Shown one piece after another: positions 1 to 11,072 of a DNA stretch of 64,000 nucleotides (positions within the stretch are counted from its first letter, which is position 1; each line of letters begins with the position of its first letter). The DNA comes from Chelydra serpentina (lineage: Eukaryota; Chordata; Testudines; Chelydridae). The notes under the pieces are model-generated. The model was not told the DNA's origin, searched no databases, and saw nothing but the letters and a program-made list of their open reading frames with translations. Location of the stretch: positions 22,710,001 to 22,774,000 of the forward strand of contig JBAIAC010000033.1 of the NCBI GenBank assembly GCA_037349315.1. The letters run 5' to 3'. A program made the translations under genes and the position numbers.

Positions 1-1563
1 CACCTTAAGCCCTAACATTTTCACCTCTATATGCAACTATATATTAAAAAAGACCACGTAAGTTTCACTTCATTCCTAGTTTTATTTGGTTTTTGTTTGG
101 AAGTGGAGAGAGCTGTGCTGGAAAAATTTCAGTTTTTCTCCCACAGTTGGATAGTAATCGTATGAGCCTTAACATAGTCTTATTTTGAGATGAATTAATG
201 GCTCTTATTGATTTCTTTTTTACCTTTTATGGTCATTATCATGTGCCTATTCATAGGTAAAAGGCAAGCTATCATGCCCCATATGTGTTTTATGTACTTG
301 CTCCTTAGGGCAGTGCACAATATTTGGCTAAATCAAGCACCCATCTAAAGCCAGCCTCAGTCTGGGTTTTAGCTGAACCTACAGTTAGCAGCCCAGATTC
401 ATGACAGTTCAGTGGAGCTGGGATGAAGTGTTGTGTGTGGGGGTTTGTTTTTTTGGTGCAAATCTCAGCTGCTCCTTTTGGGCCTAGTACACACACACTT
501 ACATTATATACTATGCCCACAAACTGTCCATGGACATGCTCCCCCTGCCTCCACACACTATCCTTCAGCTTTCTAGACTAAACAGTTGAAACTCCCTGTT
601 TTGGTGATAGTTTTTCAATTCAGTATCATGAGGCTAGTCTTCGCGGAGAGAAGCTCACAGACAAAGGAATGATGCTTGCGTTTGTCTGCTTTCTACAATG
701 TAGAACCACTGCAAAGTCAAGAACATGCTCAAACTGGGATAAATATTTTTAAATGCCTTGAAAGGTCTAATGCATGGGCTTTACTTAGAGTACTAGTGCT
801 ACATGCTCAGCAGAAGTCCCCATGAGAGCTCCAAGGCTACATGAAAATAACAGGTGTGCACAATAGTATCGCTTACGGCGGGATATAGGTTCGATGTATT
901 CTGTGTACCGACTCTTCCAGATGTGACTCGTTTTCACTTTTGACAAAGTGATGCTAATGCGATTACTTGCCTGTAGCATTGTGCTGGGTAGGTATCCTGT
1001 AAAATGAGAAAACAGTAATACACAGTCAAATGAGAAGTTTTGCAATCTAGATGAGCATAAGTGTTTAGTTTTTTGTCATTGTCTTATATTTCCAGTGAGA
1101 TCATTTGACTGACATATTCAAAGTTTAAAAAAATCCTCATGCTTTTACTGTAGATTTCAGATGTTTTAATTCATTAGCATTTTTAACATATACCAGTACA
1201 GTGGTATCAAAAATAGACAGACCCTAACAAGTGAACATACATTCTGACTATTGAATTCTACTTTTCTCTTTCAGTGCTTTAAAAATACATATTCTCAGTA
1301 ACCCAGTGTAGCCATACAGTTAAAATGATGATTGTGAACCTGACTACAAGTCTGTCCCCTATTTATTTTGGGAGAAGAGACATATGATTATAATATATAT
1401 AGTAATGCCAGTGTCTCCTCTTACAACACTCTACAGCTAGAGTCATGAGAGTTAACATTAAATGTGAGAAACAACTAGTTAGGAGTATCTTTAACATGTA
1501 TGCGAGATCCCTACTAGCATAGGCCCATGCATCCATTATGACTGTAGAAAGAGTTGCACGTTA
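1..1563. other. AT-rich sequence with no recognised gene
   Basis: Both strands show only short ORFs with no domain or splice context. I recognise no repeat with clear ends. It is probably intergenic or intronic. Confidence 0.5.
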
Positions 1564-1568
1564 AGTAC

Positions 1569-2029
1569 TGTCACAGGGTCCGTGCCGGTTCCTCACGCTC
1601 GTCCCGGCGCCCTGTGTCTGGCTGGTGCAATTAAGAGTCCCAACACCTGTTGTCCTGGTTCACCCAAGTGTCTTTATTTATAGTGCATGTGCAGTTCCCC
1701 GATTCCCCCAACAGTTAGTGCCCCACAGACCCTCCCCAGGGTCTGCTAGCCCTTTGAGGTTTCCCTCTACTATAAGGAGACCGCTAGACCACCTTCCTGT
1801 CTCCTCTCAGGCTAGCCTCTTCTCTGGGGTTTGCCCTGGGCTTTATAGCCCTCCTGACTCCCCCCAGCTGGCTGCACTTAGCTCAGCCTGTTCCTCTGAG
1901 CTTCCCTCATTAGGGTTTGCAGCTGGGCCACCTGCCGGATACCTGCAGCCTTATCCCTGGCCAGGGAGCAGGCTGCAGCCAGCAGTTTGGCAGGGCTTTA
2001 AAGGGGGGTTTTACCCCTGCCCTGCCACA
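1569..2029 (-). mobile_element. Solo LTR of an endogenous retrovirus-like element, minus orientation
   Basis: The 461-bp unit begins TGTCACAGGG and ends CCTGCCACA, so it has the TG...CA termini of an LTR. It is flanked by a perfect 5-bp direct repeat, agtac, at 1564-1568 and 2030-2034. Read on the minus strand it has a TATA box (TATAAAG, 1847-1841), then about 170 nt downstream a polyadenylation signal AATAAA (1678-1673), the usual U3-R-U5 order. No internal gag, pol or env sequence lies beside it, so it is a solo LTR left by recombination between two LTRs. The plus-strand 154-codon ORF across it is incidental. The family was not identified. Confidence 0.8.
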
Positions 2030-2034
2030 AGTAC

Positions 2035-3036
2035 AAAAAAGGGAAATAGGTTTAGACCCTATTTTAGTCCAGGATCAGTCATGGCATAGAATATTCATCT
2101 TCCAACTCCCACTACAACATGATTCCAGAGTTTAGCAGGAAGCATGTTGAAGTTATCAACACCGAAATTGTTGTTGAAGCTCCTGCATGCAGTACCTGAT
2201 TCAGTGGTGAAGTTCTATTGGCAGAGCCTAGGCTGAGACACCCCAGTGGAAGTCCCACCGGGAGTGAAGCATAGCTGTACAAGCTGCATGCAACCCCTCC
2301 CCCCCCATCGTCATTTCAGCCAGTTAGGACCAGAGCAGCCTCATGTCTTTATTCAGCATCTCTACCAGGCAGTTTCTGCCAGGTGGCTCCCAGGGAACTC
2401 TGACTGCAATTTAAAGCTGCCCAAAAGATTACTCTGGAGTCTGTTGGTGGGGATTGTGTGGTACGGTCACCTGTTCAGCCCTCTGATGAATCACCCTCGG
2501 ATCAGAGCTGCTCTCAGAGTACAAAGTGCTGCAGCTTGTTCACATACACACTTATGGGAGTGAATCCAGGCTTTCCCCCTAGTAGCTGCTGTGCAAAGTT
2601 GTTGTTCCAGAAAATGTAAGGTTTTCTGCATAGATGACCTGCAGTTTGGTGGGGAGGAAGTGAAGGGGGAAAATAACTTCTATACCTTCTTGAAAATTCT
2701 GCTTAAACAAGTTAACACTCTCCTCCTGGCCTTAAGCAGCAGATTCAGGTCAGAACAAATATCTATTATCTTGCTTTCAAATAACTCACTTCCGGACCAG
2801 GTTTAAGAATACACTGTTTGCAATCAAAGAGTGCTACAATCAGTGTTCCACCTATGGCAGTCTATGCCTGTCCAGCCCTGGAGAGGATTTCACACAAGGA
2901 AATCAACATAAATGGTGCCTGCATTGATGTTTAAGACTTTGCCAGGAACCACTCCACATTGTTTGCTCCTCAGCAAACTCAGGTCTTCTTTCCTTTGATT
3001 TTTTTTTTTTTTTCAGTGGGGCCTGTCCATACTTCA
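2035..3036. other. No gene recognised; poly-T tract near 3000
   Basis: Contains short ORFs without recognisable domains and a T-rich run at about 2999-3013. Nothing else could be supported. Confidence 0.4.
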
Positions 3037-3044
3037 ACTACAAC

Positions 3045-3183
3045 TAGGGTGACCAGACGTCCTGATCAAATCGGGACCGTCCTGATTTTTCATCTTTTGT
3101 CCCGCGTCCCTTTCTTCCTTTTTTTGCTCAACAACTTCGGGTGGGAAGTCCCGATTTTCGGGTCTTCTCATTTGGTCACCCTA
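3045..3183. mobile_element. Non-autonomous hAT-type MITE (TAGGGTGACCA family), copy 1
   Basis: A 139-bp element with perfect inverted termini TAGGGTGACCA / TGGTCACCCTA. It is flanked by a perfect 8-bp target duplication, actacaac, at 3037-3044 and 3184-3191. The 8-bp duplication points to the hAT superfamily. A second copy lies at 21804-21927. It carries no coding capacity, so it must have been mobilised in trans. Confidence 0.85.
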
Positions 3184-4138
3184 ACTACAACCATCATTTT
3201 ATACCCAGTTAGGGAAACAATTACATCAACTGGTTACAAGTAACATAACTCAGATTGTCTCCATAGAGCAGCTTTTCTGCCACCATAATTGTTTTTTGTA
3301 TCTCTCTCATGCTGCCTAACCACTGCACAATATGATTTTTGTTTGTGAAAAATCTGCAAATGTCAAAATAGTTCTCACCAAAAATATAACTCCCAATCTT
3401 TAATTGCTGTTGGAAGAAGGAGCTAGGCTGTACTTTGATCTGTAGATAATAGACCTGGTCTTGGTTTACGCTTCCTTTTTTCTTACCTTAGATCAAAGAA
3501 CACTCAAAGCTGAGACCCTTTTAGATTTTGCATGTTTAATGCAAAGCTATTTTGGTGTCAAATCAGAGACATAGGGACATTTCTTTCAGGCAATATGCTT
3601 GAGAACAGGTAGCTGCTATTCAGGCCTTTATAATAATTGTTCTGTTCTACTGTGTTACAGGTGGTGTCATAAAATATAATCTATTCATGGTCTACTATTC
3701 CTCTTTAACCATGTATAGCTAACGGGTTTTCAGGAAATGAAAATAGAGAAGAGACTTGTATATCGTGCAATATTTGATTAAATTAAACTACATCATCCTT
3801 CTCTACAGAGATTCTTAAATCCTCAGGCAATTTACCACTACCTTAATGTAAGAGATAAGTAATTGGTGTACAACCAGAGTCTAAGAACCAAGACACTGCC
3901 TAGTCAATACTGACATGAGTTAATTAATGTATATTACTAGACATGACATCATTCACAAGAAACACATCTCCCTGCTATTAATACTGTTGAATAGGACACC
4001 ACCTTACCTGTCTAGACAGGAACAGATTAAATTTAATCACACATGCATGCAACAGAAGTTCAAGCTATTATGTCAACTCCAACTCTCTTTTGGTTTGTAT
4101 GTAGTTAGACATATGTAGATACAAATGTTTATTTATAC

Positions 4139-4158
4139 GTGTGTGTGTGTGTGTGTGT
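4139..4158. repeat. (GT)10 microsatellite
   Basis: Uninterrupted GT dinucleotide run followed by ATAAAATGG. Confidence 0.95.
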
Positions 4159-5025
4159 ATAAAATGGCAGATGTATGCAAAGTACCTTGTTAATGCAAAA
4201 TTACTGTTGAGTTCTTAATGACAGAAATGTGAAAATTCCAATTATGGTTAATATCACAAACTTAGTGCTACCATCTTGCGTTACAATGGCATTTTTATTC
4301 TATGATCATACAAAAGGTTATGCACAAAACGTGCATTGAAAAATATGGAAAAAAGGTGTAGCTCAAAATTAAATCAAGCACATATTGATGTTTTTAATTT
4401 ATGTAATTGAGGTTATCATTTAAAATCATCCCAAGGCCATATGCAGTTATTACAAAAAACTACACATATACAATTAGAACTATAGCCAAAAAAGTATACT
4501 ACTTTTTGTTTGCTAAATAGTTTTTCATATTGTCCGGAACAGTAGTATGTGGTAAAGGAGGAATTAGTCTGGAACAGTAGGTCAGATGACCACAGAAAAG
4601 CATGGGTTTTACTAGCTGCACACTTTTTGAGTTTTCTTTTCTTTTTTTCCCAGTAGGCGGTATTTTAATTGGCACACCGTGCCTTCTTTCCCCAAAGCTG
4701 CAAACTACATAAGATTAGCTGGTTGTTAGGGTATTGCAATGGTCCAAGAAATATGGGCACGTATTTATAAATAATCAACACCTATATTATCCATATAAAA
4801 TATTTACTATTTATTTTTTTTAAAGTGCAAGTATTCAAAACTAGAACTCCTCTATAGCCAAGAATGGTTAATGGCTCCTAGGAAGAGGTATTTCATTCTT
4901 TATTTACTAATTGTTGTTAGTATTTTATTCTTTAGTTACTAATTCTGTTGGACTAACATACTACAGCTTACGTTTACCTGCCTGGAAAGCTCTTTTTTTT
5001 TTTGTTTTAAAGAAAGCAAAATAGC

Positions 5026-5042
5026 GTGTGTGTGTGTGTGTG
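5026..5042. repeat. (GT)n microsatellite
   Basis: Uninterrupted GT run of about eight units. Confidence 0.9.
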
Positions 5043-5084
5043 ATTGTGATTGCGGGGAGAGACTGGGAGAGACACAACATTGGT

Positions 5085-5155
5085 AAGAAGGAAGGATAAA
5101 CTGTGGCTGAAGCACAAGACTGGGAGGCTGGTGTTTCAGGTTCTATTTCCAGCCT
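5085..5155 (+). repeat. Possible MIR-type SINE fragment
   Basis: The order of short blocks (gcacaagactgggaggctgg, then ggttctatttccagc) resembles the tRNA-derived 5' part of amniote MIR SINEs, where a B-box-like ggttctattccc motif follows. It is diverged and short, so the call is tentative. Confidence 0.3.
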
Positions 5156-6573
5156 AATTGGAGGTTTTGAGCACAGCTATATTGGTGGAGTTCTGACACT
5201 ACATATATTTACATTTGTTTATGCTGCAGTGTCTATCTTTGTCCTAATCATTAGCATAGGTGCTGGAACTAGGAGTGCTGCCACATCCCCCTGGCTTGAA
5301 GTGGTTTCCATCATATGCAGGGTCTGCCGTTTGATTCAATGGCTGTCAGCACCTCCACTATACAAATTGTTCTGGCATCTTTGATCGTTAGTAGGCGCTC
5401 AAAAGATGAAGACAAATGGGTTAACACTGAGAACTGGGAGCCAAATCTTCTGTGTTTATGGCAACACTTTAGCTGTTCCCATGATTGCCCTCTCACCTTG
5501 TAACTAATTTGTTGCATGTCTTTCTTTCATTTTTTGACTCAATCTTTGATTCTCAGACTGTAAAAGGTTGAGTACCACTCCTCTTCTATGCATGTTTGGC
5601 ATCAATTTCACCTTTTTTTTTGACAGCCCCCTTTTGGGGGCTTAACAAGTGGTTGCCTACCAAGTAAGGCAATCTTGCCCTGTACGGCCAGTTGTTCTAC
5701 TGGGGTACAGCAGCTGAGGATCCGGCCTGCATTCACTACGCACACAAGGCAGGGATTTAATTTCACTATGTCACAAGCAGCTACTTCACTAACTTCACCA
5801 AGACAAAGATAGCCTTGTCATTTCCATTTTTTCATGTAAACCTTGTTCTTCGTTGTGTCTCTGAAGTCTGGATCCCCACTCTGACAATCATAGCCGAATA
5901 ACTGAAACATTCAGTTTCCTTTTCAAACAGAATGAACTAAGGAAAGCCACCAGAGAGGCTGGTTAATGTCCTCAGCCAACATTCCAAAACTCACTCTCAA
6001 GTCCTTGCAATGCACCTTTCACGTTTTGAGTTAGTGGAGCATGCTACCAGCTCCTTGCTGCTACTGCTGGTCGTTCTAGTGTAACTATGGTGATGTCTCA
6101 ACACCTCCTGAAGAATAACATCCACTACAAGTGACAGCAGAAAAAGGTTTTATTTGATATATTTACCTGATTGTAGGCAGAATTATTATTGCCATCTAAA
6201 TGTGAGAAGTTTTTCAGATTTTCACAATATGGAGAATGTCAACTCTCCCTGGTTCTTGTTCCAACATTTAATGAAATATTTTGTTGTGGCGCTCTGGTAG
6301 TGAGCTGGAAGGGGAAGTTCTCAGTGGTAAGTTCATGATATAATTGAAGACCTTGTGTCAGACAATGTACACTAATAAGTAATCTAGACACACATGCAAT
6401 CAGTTTGTAGATTTTCCAACAGAAATATCTTGCATAAAAATGGAACACTGAACACTTATTAGAATACTTCCCAAAAGGCAGAGATCCCAAGGAGAATGTT
6501 CAGATTCCTAAAGAGAAACAGGCCAAGTCCCAGTTCTCAATATTACTCTTTACAACTAAGTTAAAAAATAAGG

Positions 6574-6646
6574 GGTGTGAAATCCTGGCTTACACTTGAG
6601 ACAATGACAAAACTCCCATTGACTTCAAGGGAGCCAAGATTTCACC
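6574..6646. mobile_element. Short palindromic MITE relic (GTGAAATCCTGGC family)
   Basis: Inverted ends ggtgtgaaatcctggc (6574-6589) and gccaagatttcacc (6633-6646) enclose a core with the motif cattgacttcaaggg. Related cores occur at about 8893, 16535 and 61886. No clear target duplication was seen. Confidence 0.5.
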
Positions 6647-7398
6647 TAATATGATTTTCTTTTCCTTTTATTCTTTTTCTCCTCTGCCTTGTGCATTTTT
6701 TTTCTTTCCTGGGCCACTGCTAAATGACTTTAGATAAATTAATACAACACCCCATAGTCAGTGTGTGTAGTAGTGGAAAATCATGTGATTGGGAACCAAA
6801 CATCTGATTCTTAATTGTTGGTTCTAGTAAATTACGGTACTAATTATTTACTTCTAAAGTTTTTGGGAAGGTGAGGTAGATATTTCCCATCTGACCCATC
6901 TCTCATTTTAAAGGGAAACTGATAACTTACACACCAATCAAATTTAGGGGAAAAATAATTTCAGGTATTGTACTTGCCCCAGCCAATTTCTGAGGCTTTA
7001 CTACTTTTCAAAAACTTCTTCACCTCTGTTGTGTGTAAGTCCCATACAAACAACAAGGTAGAGGGTGAAACTGACTACACACAGTGTGCTGTCAAATGCT
7101 AAGTAAAATGGAAAAAGAGAGGAAAATATTTTTCTCAAATCTTGCAGTTACAATAGAAATAGATGTTACTTGTACAAAAAAAGTACACAATTTTCAGTGG
7201 CTTTTTAGAGTGGACACAGTGCCTGTAAGCGCCTGAAATCAGTTGTTACATATACTTTAAAAATAGACCATTTAAAATGGGTAAAAGGACTCTTGGCATC
7301 TGGGCCAGCTTTGGGGACCTGCAAAGTAACAACCATGTTGGAAAATAAAACTGAGCACACTAGGGTTGCAAATTGTTTCTTATATGTTGGCATTAATA
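6647..7398. other. No gene recognised
   Basis: AT-rich, with only short ORFs and no recognisable motifs. Confidence 0.4.
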
Positions 7399-7628
7399 GG
7401 CCAGATTTTCAGAAGAGCTCAGGGCCAGAATTTCAAGTGCTCAGCACTCATACCAATGGTCAGAATGTCAAAAGAGCTCTGCTTCTATTGAAACACCTAA
7501 CGGCCAGATTTTAAAAAGTGCTCAGCTTCCAACTGCTCCTATTGTGACAACTGAGACCTAACATACAGAGGTGGTTTGAAATTCTGGACTCCCACTGGCG
7601 TGTGCCGAACACACTTGAAAATCAGGCC
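7399..7628. mobile_element. Relic DNA-element repeat with GGCCAGATTTTCA ends
   Basis: GGCCAGATTTTCA at 7399-7411 is matched by inverted TGAAAATCAGGCC at 7616-7628 (12 of 13). An internal partial copy of the same end starts at about 7503, and another fragment lies at about 7940. The core repeats the phrase agctcag / gtgctcag. No target duplication was found, so the superfamily is unassigned. Confidence 0.5.
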
Positions 7629-8595
7629 CAGTATCTAGATCCCTAGTACGAGCCAATTGATTCCACTTCTCCTGCAGGAAAAGATTGCCCTACCTTTGTA
7701 TAACATGAGCTGGTTAACTCTGGGACTCACTAACTCACCTCACATTCTAAGACGGGTTCTGTGTTTTCACAGCAGTTTGATTGTCGTCGGGAGTTGGCTA
7801 AGTTTGGGAGGAAGAATTCTCATATTTAAATTACATGTTTGATATTTCTTATTTATAGTGCATGCCAGGGGTGCACTGTGTATTTTCTCTTCCTAAAACT
7901 GGCCAATATTCAAGTTTAGTATTTGCACATGGGCCTCCTGGGCCAGATTTTCAGCTAGCCTCAAGCTGGTCTCAATTTTTGCTCAGGCAGCCATATATAT
8001 ATATCTATGTATACCAGATGTACACCTGTTTCTCAGACACAACCCACCTTTGTACTCTCGGAGCTGCTGGTCATCCAAACGGCCGTTTGCATGAGCTAAA
8101 TGGGGTGAGGGGGACATCTTCAGGGGCAATCAATGTTGTGCAAAAATAGCCATGCAAATGTGGAGGTTAGGGACGATCAGCTACCATAATAATGCATACA
8201 TGTTGTCTACATCTAAATATATTCTTGAGGCTGAGAGTACATGTCGGAGCAGCTCGTACTGTCAACTGACCTACATTTTAGTATTCATTTCTACTCCCCT
8301 ACCCCAAACGGCATGGAATTAAAATTATGAATGAGCCAGTCTGGTAAATTTACCAGATTCAGATTGTATTCACCTAGTAGTCCCTGATAAATTGTTCCAG
8401 CTACCCCTATTGTAAAATACAGTATCTACTGAACACCAGGTTGTATTTCTCTTAGGAAACAGCACGATAGGATACAATACAGAATACAATGCCTAGCATA
8501 CAATGAATTTGAAATCATTTAACATATTTGATTGTTAACTGAACTATCCTGCCAGCACATCGGATGCCATCTGTCCATTTATTGACAGCCTTGTC

Positions 8596-8610
8596 GGGGG
8601 GGGGGGGGGG
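8596..8610. repeat. Poly-G run (15 nt)
   Basis: Fifteen consecutive G. A second G run of 13 follows at 8746-8758. Confidence 0.95.
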
Positions 8611-8745
8611 AATCTTGAGTCAGTTGGCAGTAGCCCAGCTTGCCTTAGGTCTGCTTTCTAGTGTTTCTGTAACAGATGTTGTGCCACATGCCCAAAGCTG
8701 CTGTCTATAAACCAATGTGTGCTCAAATTGTTAATTATTTGGGGC

Positions 8746-8758
8746 GGGGGGGGGGGGG
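8746..8758. repeat. Poly-G run (13 nt)
   Basis: Thirteen consecutive G preceded by GGGGC. Confidence 0.9.
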
Positions 8759-11054
8759 AAGGAGGGGTCGGGAGTGTATGTTCTCCTTCCAGATCTCATT
8801 TGGTGTCTGTTCTAGGGGGTATTATATTGTAACTATAAGCTGGTAGAAAGTCCTGACCCAACACCCATTGGCATTAGTGAGGGTCTTTCCATTGACTTCA
8901 ATGGACTTTGGAAATTTTAAGATCTGATCCAATTAGACAAAAATAGCAATATTAAATCAAGTTTAATTAAAAAATATTTTAAAATGTATGCAGACAACTT
9001 AGAATTCAAAATGCTAGACTATGTGAATTATTATGTTTAGATATATTGTAGAGATTGCTTCCCCACCGCACTTTGATATTGTTCATACAAACACACACAT
9101 CTTATCAAACAAACTAACTAGAAATGACGGTGTCCCCACCCCAATCTCTGCTGGGTAACATAATCCCAGAGTAGACCAGTTCATCCTAAACCCATGTAAA
9201 TCACTCAAGGTGAGATGAAGCTTCAGCAAACCATGTTTTTCAATTCTGTGATTAAAATGTAGTGGCTTCTGATTTGCTCCTCCTGTCTAGTTCTGTTGGT
9301 TGTCAGCAGAGTAACAGGAGGGAGTTATCATCCTGCACTAACCGCTGCTACTGCTGATAGGAAAGAATTTTTTCTTGTTATTAATACAAAAGAAAAGAAG
9401 AAATAGGTCAGTTAAGCAATCCAATATATAACACATATCTTTAGACAAAGCATTTCTACATTTGACAAAGCATGCTACATTTCATGACATTTGTTATACA
9501 AAATTGATAGGGTTATTTTATGGGAGGTTTTTATTGACATTTTTTCCATCTTATTTTATATTTCCACATGATGGTGTATTCCGGCATAATTTCTTGGATG
9601 GTTTGACCATGTGTCTGTTCAGCCATAAAAAGAAAGTGCCCGGTGATGTGATGCTGTGAGATATAGTACAACAGGTGACTTGCTTTATGTAATAGGCTAG
9701 GGGAACTTTTAGCTCTCATAATTTTATTTTGTCATGTTTCAGTGACTAGCTTGTAGTATGTTCCCTTTAATATGTGGCTCAGAGTGGCATTATAATATAT
9801 GAGGGTTATTTTTTGTAAGAATTATTTTTAAATAAGGATTGAAAATACAAAAAATATAAAGCATATAGGACAAAATCTTAGACAGAAACAGATGAGACTA
9901 ACCCACTATCGTATGTCAGTTTTCTGTCAGAAAAATGCCTGTCATGCTGTCAGAAAACAGTATTAAGATGCTAAAGAAGTGATTATATATAGTCTTGTAT
10001 GCGGGGGAGGGCCTTCAAAATCTCACCTATTTATAAATGTGAAAAGCTGGTTCATCAGCAGATGTGATCCCAGGCTAGGGAATGCTAGTAGTTCATACTG
10101 TGTATGAACACATCTGCTACTCAGCCACAAATGTCATTCTCTTTCCAGATGAGCTATTAGCAAATGTTAAAAAGATAGCTATACAGTAAAAGAGTAATGC
10201 CTATGAAATGACCTGGAAGGCTCCAAATGCCCCAACATATGGTTTATAATTCAGAGTAATAAAAAGATAAGGACTGCAGAGAATTTGATCATAAAAAAAA
10301 ATCCAAACTCTGTGTAAAAAATGAAACACGGAATTCAATTTACAGTCCTAGCAATACATGCTTTGCAAATAAGGACGCTAGAGTTTACTGAGATGTCTGA
10401 CTGAACAAGGCAACAAACATTTTGTGTAAGCCTTGAAATTATAACTATAAAAGCAATGTATTTGTTTATAGCCATAAAAATGTGTAAGTACATTCATGAC
10501 AGGTGGTGATTCTAATAACACCAGAACAAAAAATTATGTTGATGAAAAGCAGACAGATGAGATGTTGTTAAGCCAATTAAAGGTACCGCATTTATCTACC
10601 TTGTCTGCTATAACAACAAAAAACATTGTAACTGCTGTTATAACATTAGAATAAAAACAAAAATAGTGTGGCTATGACAAGCATCTGATCTCTTTACAGT
10701 GCAAAAATGAAACAATAAGCTATTTAAAAGTGCCTGTTTTCTATATCAATATAAACTATAGAGAGACATCGTTATATTAGTTTCTCTAGTCCTTACCTTT
10801 TTAGTCAAGAGGCAGATGTGAACAGTTCTGGTGCCTCACTGCTTTTCTCAGTGCTCCAGGATGCAACACTACTTCGTACTTGCAGGATGTGCATTGATTT
10901 AGACATAGAACCACATTTTAGCAGTCTTTGCGCAGGCTGCAAGTAGTTTACAAGGTAGACAGGAAATATTTTGTACTTTTAACATTCACTGTAAATGAGG
11001 CTATGTAGGAGCATTAGTATTATCTTCCATTTATTCTTGTACTCCTAAAGTCAG

Positions 11055-11072
11055 TCTCTCTCTCTCTCTCTC
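11055..11072. repeat. (TC)9 microsatellite
   Basis: Uninterrupted TC dinucleotide run. Confidence 0.95.

Larger units (their letters stand above)
3192..6573. other. No gene recognised; microsatellites and a possible MIR fragment
   Basis: AT-rich sequence with two GT repeats and a weak MIR-like piece, listed separately. The ORF at 5103-5384 overlaps the MIR-like piece and has no recognisable domain. Confidence 0.4.

Noticed and set aside
1625..2089. 154-codon plus-strand ORF
   Set aside because: It lies inside a solo LTR oriented on the opposite strand and runs past the LTR end.
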